Assembly: GCA_905221605.1 (NCBI GenBank)
Contig: CAJNDS010001280.1
Span: forward strand, 692,252-756,251
Direction of reading: 5' to 3'
DNA from: Symbiodinium natans
Taxonomy: Eukaryota > Sar > Dinophyceae > Suessiales > Symbiodiniaceae
Length of the DNA: 64,000 bases
A program made the position numbers and the translations under genes. Shown one piece after another: positions 9,514-19,040 of this stretch; positions within the stretch are counted from its first letter, which is position 1; every line of letters starts with the position of its first letter. The notes under the pieces were generated by a model. It was not told the DNA's origin. It did not search any database and saw only the letters and a list, made by a program, of their open reading frames with translations.

Positions 9514-9624
9514 AGGGTCAGCTTCGGGCTTCCAATTCCGACAGTTGCTGTGGATCTCCCGCCCTGCAGTTGCCACCGGCAGAATCCACCGAACCCTTGC
9601 CTCTACATAGGGTTTCAAAAATAA
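9514..9624 (+). CDS. 36-aa coding-like island
   Basis: Open frame RVSFGLPIPTVAVDLPPC, then SCHRQNPPNPCLYIGF and a stop in the first TAACCC unit. Pro/Cys-rich, not recognised. Confidence 0.25.
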   Translation, partial: RVSFGLPIPTVAVDLPPCSCHRQNPPNPCLYIGFQK

Positions 9625-9669
9625 CCCTAAACCCTAAACTCTAAACCCTAAACCCTGAACCCTAAACCG

Positions 9670-9760
9670 TTGTTCTCAACGGGTGTGACTGCTGGGTGGG
9701 GAGGAGGAGCTTCTGTGTTTGAACTGGGCAAGCCACAAGGGGTTTACGATATTGTAGGGC
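9670..9760 (+). CDS. coding-like island, unknown
   Basis: LFSTGVTAGWGGGASVF then ELGKPQGVYDI open across the whole island up to the TTTAGGG array at 9757. Confidence 0.2.
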
Positions 9761-10158
9761 TTAGGGTTTAGGGTTTGGGGTTTAGGGTTTGCGGTTTAGG
9801 GTTTAGGGTACCTTGTTGGGGTCCTTGTTCTAAGGTGATCCTACTATTTGGGTGTCTATATTAGGGGTCCCCTATTTTCGTAAACCCCCACATTACAGGA
9901 GACTCTAAGCCCTAAGCCCTAAACTTTGTGTGCGTGCGTGGTATTTTTCATTTTGCCCCATACAGGGCCTTAAGCTTATTCCAGTGTGCCAACGCTATAT
10001 GGTTCCAACTTCCAGGGTTTAGGGTTTAGTGTTTAGGGTTTAGGGGTTACAGATTGCTGGATCCACCCGGCGGGCACGGGACGTTGGCCCTCGCTCGCGG
10101 CTCTCTTGCGGTTTGGACGAAAATCACGCTCTGGGCTAGGCGTACGCGTCAAAGATCT

Positions 10159-10253
10159 CAATACCCCTTGGTTAAGGAATATACCTTAATTGATGTAGGG
10201 ATCCTTAAAAAGAGAGTTAAGGCATACTCCATAATTATAATCAAGGGGTATTG
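10159..10253. mobile_element. foldback element, family H
   Basis: CAATACCCCTTGGTTAAGG at the left, complement of the right end ATAATCAAGGGGTATTG, and inner CCTTAA/TTAAGG arms. AT-rich relative to neighbours. The only copy seen here. Confidence 0.7.
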
Positions 10254-10282
10254 GGCTCGTTGGGGTTCTAATCGCAACTAGC

Positions 10283-10450
10283 ATGGCTTCGCAGAGGGCG
10301 CTAGAGCATCGCTTCGTGCCGCGAAAACGAGGTAGGCGCATACTTTCCTGCCCCAAGAGTGCATGTACCTACATAGCAGTATATGATACCCTGGGGCCAT
10401 GTGGGATCCCCTTCAAGGCCCAGGTATTTTCTGTAGGGTTAAGGGTTTAG
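10283..10450 (+). CDS. small ORF ending inside a foldback element
   Basis: ATG in good context (CTAGCATGGCT). MASQRALEHRFVPRKRGR, followed by a possible donor at GAGGTAGGC. After that the frame runs into a family C element, so only the first 17-20 residues look original. Confidence 0.35.
   Translation: MASQRALEHRFVPRKRGRRILSCPKSACTYIAVYDTLGPCGIPFKAQVFSVGLRV
10360..10437. mobile_element. foldback element, family C (degenerate)
   Basis: GCATGTACCTACATAG...GGGGCC...CTTCAAGGCCCAGGTATTTTCTG follows the family C layout (GTACCT ... GGCCCAAGTAT). Confidence 0.4.
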
Positions 10451-10480
10451 GGTTTAGGGCTTAGGGTTTGGGGTTTAGGG

Positions 10481-10580
10481 ATATGCGACGACGGTTCTGC
10501 ACTTCAGGACGACGACCCCCTGCCACAGGCCGCAAGCGAACCCATCCAACAGCCCAAGCCCCAAGGGTTCACGTACCTAC
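10481..10580 (+). CDS. acidic Pro/Gln-rich coding-like island
   Basis: ICDDGSALQDDDPLPQ, AASEPIQQPKPQGFTYL. Low-complexity style typical of disordered regions. The frame runs into the TTTAGGG array. Confidence 0.3.
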
Positions 10581-10663
10581 GTTTAGGGTTTAGGGTTTAG
10601 GGTTTGGGGTTTGGGGTTTGGGGTTTAGGGTTTAGGGTGTAGGGTTTAGGGTTTAGGGTTTAG

Positions 10664-10741
10664 TTGGCAGCCGTTGTCGTGAAGAGCAGAACTCTCCTCG
10701 CTTTTGGGGGCCTGGCTCTCTTGCGATGTGCAGCACCCTAA
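10664..10741 (+). CDS. hydrophobic coding-like island
   Basis: LAAVVVKSRTLLAFGG, LALLRCAAP, stop made by CCCTAA. Could be part of a membrane segment. Confidence 0.25.
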   Translation: MAAVVVKSRTLLAFGGLALLRCAAP

Positions 10742-10937
10742 ACCCCGAAACCCCAAACCCTAAGCCTTAAACCCTAAACCCCAAACCCTAAACCCTAAAC
10801 CCTGAACCCCAAACCCTAAACCCTAAGCCTTAAACCCTAAACCCTACCTCACTCTGAGAGTGCTGGGAATCCCACTGTGCTTGGACAGTCGGTTTAGGGT
10901 TTCGGGTTTACAAGTTTAGGGGTTTAGGGCTTATGGC

Positions 10938-11118
10938 TTGCCCAGCGATCCGGACGTGCACTCATATGAAGTGGCACCTCGGGATAGGCTTGGCCGCTTG
11001 GGGTTCCGTTTTCCCGCATGGCGCAAGCATGAAGAGAAGGGCAGCTGCTTCTTGCACAAAAAGAGCAGAAGCAATCAGGAGCTGTACCTTGAGGATCACA
11101 TGAACCCTAACATTGGGG
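10938..11118 (+). CDS. exon-like fragment, ~52 aa
   Basis: PSDPDVHSYEVAPRDRLG, RLGFRFPAWRKHEEKGSC, FLHKKSRSNQELYLEDHM. Charged and balanced, and the best-looking island in this part. It joins the family F start at ATGAACCCTAACATTGG. No ATG start and no family recognised. Confidence 0.4.
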
Positions 11119-11235
11119 TTAGCGTTTAGGGTTTGGGGTTTAGGGTTTAGGGATTAGGGTTTAGGGTTTAGGCTTCAATTATAGCGTATACTACTATACT
11201 CCCTATCAAGGTATGTGAACCGTAAACCCGTCTGC
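11101..11235. mobile_element. family F element interrupted by a TTTAGGG array (copy 2)
   Basis: Left part ATGAACCCTAACATTGG (as at 9143), then a TTTAGGG array at 11119-11172, then the family F body GTATACTACTATACTCCC...GGTATGTGAACC. The array lies within the element. Confidence 0.55.
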
Positions 11236-11320
11236 AGTTGATCCGTCTATGCAGGAATCCAAGATGTTCCTGCGAGGCTTTCCAGCTTCATCGCATTTAC
11301 TCGGCACAGAGCCGTGGACC
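11231..11320 (+). CDS. exon-like fragment, paralogue of 9345
   Basis: SAVDPSMQESKMFLRGF, PASSHLLGTEPWTL, running into the array. Shares LL.TEPWTL with 9345-9395. Confidence 0.4.
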
Positions 11321-11437
11321 CTAAACCCGTGGACCCTAAACCCTAAACCCTATACCCTATACCCTATACCCTATACCCTATACCCTAAACCCTAAACCCT
11401 AACCCTAAACCCTTAACCCGTTACCCTTTAACGCTTA

Positions 11438-11503
11438 GCGAACGTTCCAGAGGTTGCTTCGCCTCCTCCAGACGTACACACTGAAAGCTTCCTTTCGCAC
11501 TGA
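11438..11503 (+). CDS. exon-like fragment, paralogue of 2227
   Basis: ANVPEVASPPPDVHTESF, LSH, stop. Shared C-terminal peptide with the island at 2227-2277. Confidence 0.4.
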   Translation, partial: ANVPEVASPPPDVHTESFLSH

Positions 11504-11527
11504 GGGCCCTAAACCTGAACCCCCGAA

Positions 11528-11665
11528 ACCCGAAGCCCTAAACCCTGAACCCTAAACCCTAAACCCTAAACCCTAAACCCTAAACCCTAAACCCTAAACC
11601 CTAAACCCTAAACCCTAAACCCTAAACCCTAAACCCTAAACCCTAAACCCTAAACCCTAAACCAA
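11528..11665 (-). repeat. CCCTAAA array, about 19 units
   Basis: One of the longest near-perfect C-strand arrays in the window. Confidence 0.95.
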
Positions 11666-11845
11666 CCCTAAACCCTGTACTCGAAGGTTTGGGAGTGGTG
11701 AACTTTCCCAAGTCAAGAACCGTGGCTTTTTGCTTCTGGGAAGCCTCCCAACGACCTGCCTTTGATTCAGAAGAAGCGGTGCCGACGACCTGAGGTGGTT
11801 CTGCTTTCCAATCGCTCTAATGGCCCACTCTTTGCTTAAGAACCC

Positions 11846-11972
11846 TCCAAAAACATAAAAGATCACAATCCCAATATTGCCAAATAAGGAAGAAGGTTCC
11901 CCCCAAAAAATAAAAGACAATAATCCCTCTGTTACCAAATAATGAAGAATATTTCAATTCTTCAGGGGGTTC
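11846..11972. repeat. ~60-bp tandem duplication, AT-rich
   Basis: CCAAAAACATAAAAGATCAC...CCAAATAAGGAAGAAGG is followed by CCAAAAAATAAAAGACAATA...CCAAATAATGAAGAA. The 93-codon minus-strand frame through it (FGNIGIVIFYVFGG) rests on the repeat. Confidence 0.65.
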
Positions 11973-11979
11973 TTATGCA

Positions 11980-12045
11980 ATGAGTAGTGGCTCGGACATG
12001 GGCCAGGGGACTCGGAGATTGTTTTGGCAAGCACCGGCCCCCTAA
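11980..12045 (+). CDS. 21-aa ORF
   Basis: MSSGSDMGQGTRRLFWQ, APAP, stop in the CCCTAA of the flanking array. Unknown. Confidence 0.25.
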   Translation: MSSGSDMGQGTRRLFWQAPAP

Positions 12046-12155
12046 ATCCCAGCCCAAACCACAGCCCCGAGATCCTAAACCCTGAGCCCGAACCCTGAAC
12101 CCTAAACCGTATCTCTAAACCCCAAGCCCCAAACCCTAAACCCTAAACCTTTAAA

Positions 12156-12218
12156 CCCTCCGTCTTCGAACCAAGCAGTTGGCGTCGAAGCTTCAGGATT
12201 TCAGCCCTAGAACCCTAA
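12156..12218 (+). CDS. 20-aa coding-like island
   Basis: PSVFEPSSWRRSFRISALEP, then TAA from the array. Confidence 0.22.
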   Translation, partial: PSVFEPSSWRRSFRISALEP

Positions 12219-12565
12219 GCTCGCAGGGCCTTCACCTAAACCCTAAACCCTAAACCCTAAACCCTAAACCCTAAACCCTAAACCCTAAACCCTAAACCCT
12301 AGGGGCCCTAGCCCCCAGACCCTATAAGGGCTTCAGGCTTAGGGTTCGTAGGGTTTAGGGTTTAGGGTCTAGGGTTTAGGGTTTCTATTTGGGGTAACCT
12401 CAGCCTGACACCTTCGATCCCTAAAGCCTAAAGCTTACATTGACGTCTCGAAACCCTGGCCCCAAGGTCGCACTTCTGCTGACCTTGCTTTGGCTTTAAT
12501 AATTCTGATTTGTAGAAGGAGACGCGGGGCGGGGAGGGGGGGGGGAGTTTAGGGTTCGGGCTTCA

Positions 12566-12799
12566 GTGCGGTGTAGAGGCCGGGGCCTAAGTAGGCCCTC
12601 AAGAAGCTTTCGTAAGCGAATATGGGGCACTTACACACTATCCCCCCGAAACCCTCAACCTTACGCTCCCTCGGATCCTTGTGAGACTTGTTCCTGTTTT
12701 GTGTTCATTCGCACGCTCGCGGAAGGCAAAGTAGCCACGTGCGCCTGCAGGGTTCAGGATCTTTTGCTTTCAGTATCTTGGGGTGTAGGGTTTAGGGTT
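12566..12799 (+). CDS. coding-like island with Cys pairs
   Basis: The convincing part is SDPCETCSCFVFIRTLAE, GKVATCACRVQDLLLSVS. Cys spacing C-x2-C-x-C and C-x-C could bind metal, but no family is recognised. No ATG start. Confidence 0.3.
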
Positions 12800-12867
12800 T
12801 AGGGTTTAGGGTTTAGGGTCTAGGGTCCAGGGTTTAGGGTTTAGGGTTTAGGGTGTAGGTTTCATAG

Positions 12868-13092
12868 GGTTTCATGTTGGAACTGTTTCTGAAAAAAGCC
12901 AGAGGATGGTTTCATAGGGTTTCATAGGGTTTATGGGGGTTTCATGGGTGGTTTCATAGGGTTCCATGGTGGTTTCACAGGGTTTCATAGGGTTTCACAG
13001 GGTTTCATAGGGTTTCAGAGTTTCAGAGAGTTTCATAGAGTTTCATGGAGTTTCATAGAGTTTCATAGGATTGCATAGGGTTGCATAGGGTT
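12868..13092 (+). repeat. GGGTTTCATA decamer array
   Basis: A 10-bp variant of the telomere-like unit (GGGTTTCATA, also GGGTTTCACA and GAGTTTCATA) repeated about 20 times. It has diverged in period from TTTAGGG. Confidence 0.85.
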
Positions 13093-13457
13093 TCAGGACT
13101 CCACGCACTTCAGTCTTTTTTCTTCTACCCGGAACCGCCAGAACCTGCAGCACCCTCAAACCCCCCAATTCCTAAACCCTAAACCCTAAACCCCAAATCC
13201 TAAACCCTAAACCCCAAATCCTAAACCCTAAGCCCATGCTCCCAAAATGTTCCTTAACTAGTGATGGGGTTCCTAGAACCCTCCAACCCTTAAACCCCTT
13301 CTCAAGCCCCATACACCCTAAACCCTTCTCAAGCCCTAAACCCTAAAGCTCTAAACCCCTAAAACCCTAAAATCCTAAAACCCTAACACCCTAAACCCCT
13401 AAAGCCCTAAACCCCTAAAACCCTGAAGCCCTAAACCCCGAAAGCCCTAAAACCCTA

Positions 13458-13589
13458 AACCGCTTACCTTCCTTCCTGGTTCGTAAAAGGGGGGAGGAGA
13501 GGATCGAGGCTAAATTGGCCCCTGGGGATGTTGTATGCTTCCCCGTGGTGGCTCTAAGAGAATCTGGGGCGCATGGGTTGGGGGTTTAG
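13458..13589 (+). CDS. exon-like fragment, ~43 aa
   Basis: NRLPSFLVRKRGEERIEA, KLAPGDVVCFPVVALRES, GAHGLGV and TAG. Alternating hydrophobic GDVVCFPVVAL looks like a beta strand. Not recognised, but among the better islands. Confidence 0.4.
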   Translation, partial: NRLPSFLVRKRGEERIEAKLAPGDVVCFPVVALRESGAHGLGV

Positions 13590-13611
13590 GGTTTAGGGTT
13601 TAGGGTTTAGG

Positions 13612-13704
13612 GTGAGCCCAGGAATTTGGATGCTACTTTGGGCCTTTTGGGCGGGGAGTCATCGAGGGCTTGCCATAAAGATGCGTTCGTCTACGCACTC
13701 ATAA
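13612..13704 (+). CDS. 30-aa island, Trp-rich
   Basis: VSPGIWMLLWAFWAGSHR, GLAIKMRSSTHS, stop before the next array. Possible membrane-facing helix. Confidence 0.28.
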   Translation: MSPGIWMLLWAFWAGSHRGLAIKMRSSTHS

Positions 13705-13752
13705 CTTTAAGCCCTTAGCAGTTCTAGGAGGTCATGTGTGAAACAACGAGAT

Positions 13753-13866
13753 CCTCCCAAACCCTAAACCCTAAACCCTAAACCCTAAACCCTAAACCCT
13801 AAACCCTAAACCCTAAACCCTAAACCCCTAAACCCTAAACCCTAAACCCTAAACCCTAAACCCTAA
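13753..13866 (-). repeat. CCCTAAA array, about 16 units
   Basis: Near perfect, with one CCCCTAAA. Confidence 0.95.
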
Positions 13867-13872
13867 GAGAGA

Positions 13873-13959
13873 ATGCCTGCCAGGGTTTCGTCTTCACACG
13901 AACTCGCCGAGGAAGAGCAGAAAACAGACGACGAAGCAGCGTGGCAGCTGTGTGTAGGG
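13873..13959 (+). CDS. first-exon-like fragment
   Basis: ATG in good context (GAGAGAATGCC). MPARVSSSHELAEEEQ, KTDDEAAWQLC, then GTGTAGGG, which could be a weak donor before the array. The longer frame to 14064 only crosses repeats. Confidence 0.38.
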
Positions 13960-14000
13960 GGTTTAACATTCAGGGTTCAGGGTTTAGGGTGCAGGGTTGT

Positions 14001-14101
14001 GATGTTTCCCCTTACACTAACAGTCCTTAATATGGATTATACTACCCCCCCCTATGATAATCCCTATTAAGCACTGTTTGTGCAAAGGGGAACATCCCAA
14101 G
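14001..14101. mobile_element. foldback element, family A (copy 2)
   Basis: GATGTTTCCCCTTACACTAA on the left pairs with the right end GTGCAAAGGGGAACATC. Inner arms CAGTCCTTAATA and TATTAAGCACTG. Confidence 0.8.
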
Positions 14102-14189
14102 TTCAAGGCTTTGAGATTCAGGCTTTATACGGGTTAAGGGACCAGGCTGAGGGTTTAGGGGTGGGTGCCCTAAACCCGAAACCCTAAAC

Positions 14190-14300
14190 TTTACAAAGCC
14201 CGAATGGTCCTTGCGTCTATTATTCCCACACCCTGAACACTGGAGCCTACCACCGGAAGCAGTGTGTGGTTTGGGTTTCAGGCCTTTAAAGGGCAGATAA
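14190..14300 (+). CDS. 36-aa coding-like island
   Basis: FTKPEWSLRLLFPHPEHW, SLPPEAVCGLGFRPLKGR, TAA from the array. Confidence 0.35.
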   Translation, partial: FTKPEWSLRLLFPHPEHWSLPPEAVCGLGFRPLKGR

Positions 14301-14412
14301 ACCCTAAACCCTAAACCCCTAACCCTAAACCCTAAACCCTAACCCCTAAACCCTAAACCCTAGCTTTTCGGGTGCCTACGGGTGCCTAGTGGTGCCTAGC
14401 TGCAGGAGACCT

Positions 14413-14482
14413 GGGGTTTAGGGTTTAGGGTTTAGGGTTTAGGGTTTAGGGTTTAGGGTTTAGGGTTTAGGGTTTAGGGTTT
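14413..14482 (+). repeat. TTTAGGG array
   Basis: Ten near-perfect units, preceded by a short GGTGCCTA tandem at 14370-14400. Confidence 0.95.
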
Positions 14483-14639
14483 GGGAAACTACCCGGAATA
14501 GGTTAAAATTTAGATCGGCGCCCGAACCTCCTCACATAAATTCTAACCGGCTACCCTTAACCCTAAACGCTAAGCCCTGTAAAGAATCCAATGGGAGTGT
14601 TACTCCAGAGGCCCAAAACCCAAAACCCTAAACCCTAAG

Positions 14640-14730
14640 CCGCCCCTACGCGATCAGCTTGATTTCGACGGCTCTTCATGCTCATATCTTGAAATCCCCT
14701 CAAGCCCAACCAAGCACTCTTGGAGTTTAG
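14640..14730 (+). CDS. 29-aa coding-like island
   Basis: RPYAISLISTALHAHILK, SPQAQPSTLGV, stop in the array. Confidence 0.28.
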
Positions 14731-15792
14731 GGTTTAGGGTTTAGGGTTTAGGGTTTAGGGTTTTGGTGTAAGCATCTCCACTAGGCTTTCGGCTTCGGGG
14801 CTTCTCCTGTTTGCACCGTGAAACCCCCAAACCTTTGACACTAACCCTAAACCCTAAACCCTAAACCCTAAACCCTAAACCGCAATCCCCTTGATGCCAA
14901 ACCCTATTTGACATTTTTGTGGTGCCCCTTCGGAGGGGGAAGTTTTCGGGATCTGTTCGGGTTTGGGGCTTGGGGTGTTCCTGAGGCTAATCAGGCACTC
15001 TGAAGTTGGTTAAGTTCAGGGGCGAGGGGTAAGACTTTAGCTAAAGTTCAGTCCAAGTTGAGGGCTTAGCGTCTAAGGTTTTGGGGTTGGGTTTAAATCC
15101 CTAAACCCTAAACCGTCAACCCTAAACCCTTAAGGTTCTGGGGGCTGAGGGGATTTCAAAAGAAAGCGCGGTGCCTGAATGAATGCCCTAAACCCTAAAC
15201 CCAAACCCCTAAACCCTAAACCCTAAACCCTAAACCCTAAACCCTCAACCCTGAACCCTCAACCCTAAACCCTAAACCCTAAACCCTGAACCCTAAACCC
15301 TAAACCCTAAACCCCTAGACACCCTAAACTGAAACTGAGAACGCTACAGCCCTGAGGTGCTGTCTGTGGGGGATGCCAAAGATGCAAGCCCCGCTGTGCC
15401 AACCAGCTGAGACAGGGCTTGTGCAGGGAGGGTTTAGGGTTTAGGGCTAGGGTTTAGGGTTTAGGGTTTAGGGTTTAGGGCTCAAGGTTCAGGGTTCAGG
15501 GTTCAGGGTTTAGGGTCCAGGGTTCAGGGTTCAGGGTTTAGGGTTTTGGGTTTTGGGTTTTGGGTTTTGGGTCTCTAAACGTGCCCAAGTTGGGCTATAA
15601 GTACAGCTGGGGGTTGACCCTAAACCCTAACCGTAAACCATAAAGCCTGACCTTCTACCCTCAACCCGAAGTTAGCTCCTAGGGAGTCATATGTTTTTAG
15701 GGTTGCAGGGTCTACGATTTGTTGTTTTCTGATGTCTCTAGGCCTGGGAATTAGTGTCAGGGTTAAGGTTGTAGGGCGTGGGATCTAGAGTT

Positions 15793-15947
15793 TACTTGAA
15801 GGTTCATGGGACTTACTAACCAATTATAACTGCACTTATAACCCTACGTATAATACCCCTAAAGGGCCTTACAGGGGTTATCCCAATGATAAGTAGGGTT
15901 ATAAGTACAGTTATAAGTGGTTATTAAGTCCCATGAACCTTCAAGTA
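15793..15947. mobile_element. foldback element, family B (copy 1, complete)
   Basis: TACTTGAAGGTTCATGGGAC at the left, with its exact complement at the right end (GTCCCATGAACCTTCAAGTA). Arms continue through CTTATAACCCTAC / GTAGGGTTATAAG. 155 bp, with an apical ATACCCCTAAAGGGC. Confidence 0.9.
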
Positions 15948-15949
15948 GG

Positions 15950-16036
15950 GCCCAGGCGCTGCTTGCCAATCAGCTAACCTTACGCCTGCAGGCCATTGCT
16001 GCGTGGACGTGGCTGGACGCGGTCGTGCTTCTGTTT
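15950..16036 (+). CDS. coding-like island, hydrophobic helix
   Basis: AQALLANQLTLRLQAIAA, WTWLDAVVLLF, directly abutting the family B element on its left and an array on its right. Confidence 0.33.
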
Positions 16037-16108
16037 AGGGTTGCGGGTTTAGGGTTTAGGGTTTAGGATTTAGGGTTTAGGGTTTAGGGTTTAGGGTTGC
16101 TTGTTCAG

Positions 16109-16222
16109 GCCGACAGAGCTTTGCCGAGCGATCTGATCCCGAAAGTTCTTCAAGAGATTCTCAGTGATTACGCGGTGGCTCATGAGAAGATCAGCATGAC
16201 CCTGCGTGTTGTGCGGGTGTGA
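16109..16222 (+). CDS. terminal-exon-like fragment, 37 aa
   Basis: Begins after TTGCTTGTTCAG, an acceptor-like border at the end of a TTTAGGG array. ADRALPSDLIPKVLQEIL, SDYAVAHEKISMTLRVVRV, natural TGA 25 bp into non-array sequence. Helical and balanced. No family recognised. Confidence 0.45.
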   Translation, partial: ADRALPSDLIPKVLQEILSDYAVAHEKISMTLRVVRV

Positions 16223-16649
16223 AAGGCTGTTTGAGTTACTGCGGTGCAGGAAAGTTCCTGATCGTTGCGAGTGTGAGTAGGGGGGGTTAGGTTGGGGTTT
16301 AGGGTTTGGGGTTTCGGGTTTCGGGTTTCGGGATTGGGGTTTAGGGTTTAGGGTTTAGGTTGGGGCCTTGTACTTCATGTCATCCTTCTTTCGTCAGCCT
16401 ACTAGATCGACATCTGGTCTCTATGCCTCTAAGCCTGAAACATGCCCCTAGCTCCACCTCTACAGCATGTGCTCGACACTCTGCAGCTCCCAAGGCCTGT
16501 AAGCCCCAACAGACCCCTAAACCCCTAAACCCCTCAACCCCTAAACCCCTAAACCCCTAAACCCTAAACCCTAAACCCCTAACTCCTAAACCCAAAGCTC
16601 CAGACCCAAAACTCCAAGCCTCAAACCTAAACCTCGAACCCCCAGACCC

Positions 16650-16753
16650 TACTTGCGGGTTCATGGTACTTATACCCACTTATAAGCCCTTTACGTGCCC
16701 TAATCTGGTTATCATTGGGTTATAAGTACAGTTATACCATGAACCTCCAAGTA
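16650..16753. mobile_element. foldback element, family B (copy 2, shortened)
   Basis: TACTTGCGGGTTCATGGTAC at the left, TATACCATGAACCTCCAAGTA at the right, with GGTTATAAGTACAG conserved. About 50 bp shorter than copy 1. Confidence 0.8.
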
Positions 16754-16784
16754 GACCCTCAGCCCTACCTTGGGAACCACACGA

Positions 16785-16875
16785 ACACTAAGATTGGGAC
16801 AATATGCCCCAGACTGCTATAATCTCTATTAGGGTACAGGACCCATAGACCTTTTTAGGGTTCATTTGGTAAACC
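16785..16875. mobile_element. dispersed element, family F (copy 3)
   Basis: CACTAAGATTGGGACAATAT, then CTGCTATAATCTCTATTAGGG, then CCCATAGACC. Aligns with 9143. Confidence 0.5.
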
Positions 16876-16984
16876 CTCAACTTTAAACCCTAGACCTCAA
16901 ACCCTAAACCCCTACTAGGGAATGTGAACCACGAACCCTTTCAGGGTTCATCTTGGTCCCAAAACCCAAAACCCAAAACCCAAA

Positions 16985-17390
16985 ACCCTGAACCCTAAAC
17001 CCTAAACCCTAAACCCTAAACCCTAAACCCTAAACCCTAAACCCTAAACCCCAAACCCTAAACCCTAAACCCTAAACCCCAAGGCCGGTGGCCGAATTCT
17101 CCTCCACCCTGGCGCCCCGCGAGCGGAAGCTGCTGCTCAGGCGCTTCCGCACCGCCAAGGCTTGGCTTGGTTTAGGGTTTAGGGTTTAGGGTTTAGGGTT
17201 TAGGGTTTAGGGTTTAGGGTTTAGGGTTTAGGGTTTAGGGTTTAGGGTTTAGGGTTATAGGGTTATAGGGTTATAGGGTTATAGGGTTTAGAGTTTAGGG
17301 TTTAGGGTTTAGGGTTCTTGGGTTAAGGGTTTAGGGTTTACGGTTCGGGGTTCAGGGTTTAGGGTTTAGGGTTTAGGGTTCAGGGTGGAG
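16985..17390. repeat. CCCTAAA array and TTTAGGG array flanking one island
   Basis: C-strand units at 16985-17080, island 17085-17173, then G-strand units at 17169-17390 with a GGGTTATA subset at 17255-17285. Orientation flips across an island of about 90 bp. Confidence 0.9.
17085..17173 (+). CDS. coding-like island, very basic
   Basis: PVAEFSSTLAPRERKLLL, RRFRTAKAWLG. Strong GC3 and Arg/Leu helix style, trapped between arrays of opposite orientation. Confidence 0.35.
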
Positions 17391-17511
17391 GTTTCTTAAG
17401 CATTGGCAGAACTATAGCCCTGGCTTCTCTACCCATTCTTCCTCTGCCAGGCCTCAACCCTGAACCCTCAACCCTGAACCCTCAACTATACACCCTAAAC
17501 CTTAAACCTAA

Positions 17512-17565
17512 ATCAGGGCTGCTGGAGCACTTCAGGTCCTGAAGCCGGGTCCGGCTGACGTATAA
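17512..17565 (+). CDS. 17-aa coding-like island
   Basis: IRAAGALQVLKPGPADV, TAA outside any array. Confidence 0.25.
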   Translation: MRAAGALQVLKPGPADV

Positions 17566-17847
17566 CCTACCATTTTAGGGTTTAGGGTTTCGGGTTTAGG
17601 GTTTAGGGCGGTTGAGGGTTTACAAAGCTTGGGCACAGGGTTTAGGGTTGAAGGGATGCAGAGGTTTGGGGGGAATGAAGGGTCCTTCTGCGTGAGGTTT
17701 GGGGTTTAGGGGTTTAGGTTCTGTGCCTGGCAGCAGGACAGTGCGGTTTTGGGGTTTGGAGTTCGGTGCTGTCCCCCTCCGAACGACCCCCTACACCGAA
17801 GGGCGTAGGGTTTAGGGCAGATAAGGCTTCGCTGTAAGGGCCAGAAC

Positions 17848-18550
17848 TTGGGCAGCCAGCCCGAATACCTAAGCCCCGCCTCTTGCACGTCACATTGCAG
17901 CCACCTTTCGGCAGGACTGCCGATGGCTTTTTACTCTCGCGTTCGTACGCACCTGGTTCAGGGCCGCTCCAGTCAGTGGACACAGTTTTGTGCCAAAGCC
18001 TCCGCCCTCGCCGACTCGCCACACATGTTCCACAGTTTCCTTGCCCAAGCCGCGTGCACAAACGATGACTTCCCCGCAGGTCGTGTCGTGATCACGCTCA
18101 GGCATCATAAGACCACCAGAGAGGATCTACCGCAAGACCTTCGTGTTTTTGGTAAACAGCCATCTCATCTCCAACTTCTCGTAGTATCAAAGAGTTAGCT
18201 GTGGACCCTCCACTACTTAGCAGATTGCTGAGAGGAGCCGGTGCTTGGAGGGGTCTGCACAAAAAAGAGACAGCCCGGTTCCAGAGGCGGCGCGTGGGGC
18301 AAACAGAACCACGAACATATCGGTGTGTTAGCCGCGTTTTCTCCTCGGACTCGCAAGGGTATCTTCTCCGAATCTCCCGCGCAGAGCCTGCGCCACGCAG
18401 CACGTGCATCACTGTGCGAAGGCCGTCCTACACAAAACGGAAGTGTGGGTCCAGGCACAGAACACAGCAAATCTCAGCGTCATCGCCACCAAGGGACTCA
18501 GCGCATACGAGCCGATTCCCCACAAAGTCCGCATCACTCCCCAGGCATGC
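17848..18550 (+). pseudogene. degenerate coding region with frameshifts, family unknown
   Basis: About 700 bp free of arrays. Frame 1 gives MAFYSRVRTHLVQG, SSQWTQFCAKASALADSP, then VITLRHHKTTREDLPQDL and a stop at 18196. It reopens from 18241 with SPRTRKGIFSESPAQSLR, and near 18410 the coding-like signal shifts to frame 2 (KTEVWVQAQNTANLSVIA, then PHKVRITPQACPRM). I read this as a decayed gene or retroelement piece. A family D element cuts it at 18555. Confidence 0.4.
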
Positions 18551-18554
18551 CCAA

Positions 18555-18663
18555 GGATGCCCAGTAGTACCCTGATTCCCTTTTTGGTAGGTTTAGGTTC
18601 CCTTATAAACCCCTTTAAGCAAAAAAGGGCACCCTTTTTCATCCTAGGTTACTGGCCAACCTA
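18555..18663. mobile_element. foldback element, family D (copy 2)
   Basis: GGATGCCCAGTAGTACCCTG, TTCCCTTTTTGG, CAAAAAAGGGCACCC, CCTAGGTTACTGGCC. Outer CCAGTA pairs with TACTGG. Nearly the same sequence as 63188. Confidence 0.85.
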
Positions 18664-18811
18664 GTGCCTTGTGCAGATGTGCGGCGTCGAAAGCCAGCGC
18701 ATGCTCGGATGGACGCCAACATGCTTGTAAACGGTTAAGGGTTTAGGGTTTAGGGTTTAGGGTTTAGGGTTTAGGGTTTAGGGTTTAGGGTCCGTTAGGC
18801 GACGGAATATA

Positions 18812-18905
18812 TAGTCTAGGACACAGAGTAGGCTCTCATTCCTTTTCTTAGGGTTTAGGTTGGTTTCGGTTCCCTTATAGGCCCCTTTGGGTCTAGTAGT
18901 TGGCT
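18812..18905. mobile_element. foldback element, family D (copy 3, divergent)
   Basis: TCTAGGACACAGAGTAGGC, TTGGTTTCGGTTCCCTTAT, GGGTCTAGTAGTTGGC. Holds a short TTTAGGG-like insertion in the middle. Confidence 0.55.
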
Positions 18906-18925
18906 AGCTCCAGATATCCCTAAAG

Positions 18926-19000
18926 TGTGGGTCCTCAGCAAATCTTTGGCCTTCGCAAGGCCCCCGCGTGTTCCAGGATGGCAAACTCGTGAGGGTTTAG
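18926..19000 (+). CDS. 24-aa coding-like island
   Basis: CGSSANLWPSQGPRVFQD, GKLVRV, stop in the TTTAGGG array. Confidence 0.28.
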   Translation, partial: CGSSANLWPSQGPRVFQDGKLVRV

Positions 19001-19040
19001 GGTCGACAGGGTTTAGGGTTTAGGGTTTATAGGGTCTACA

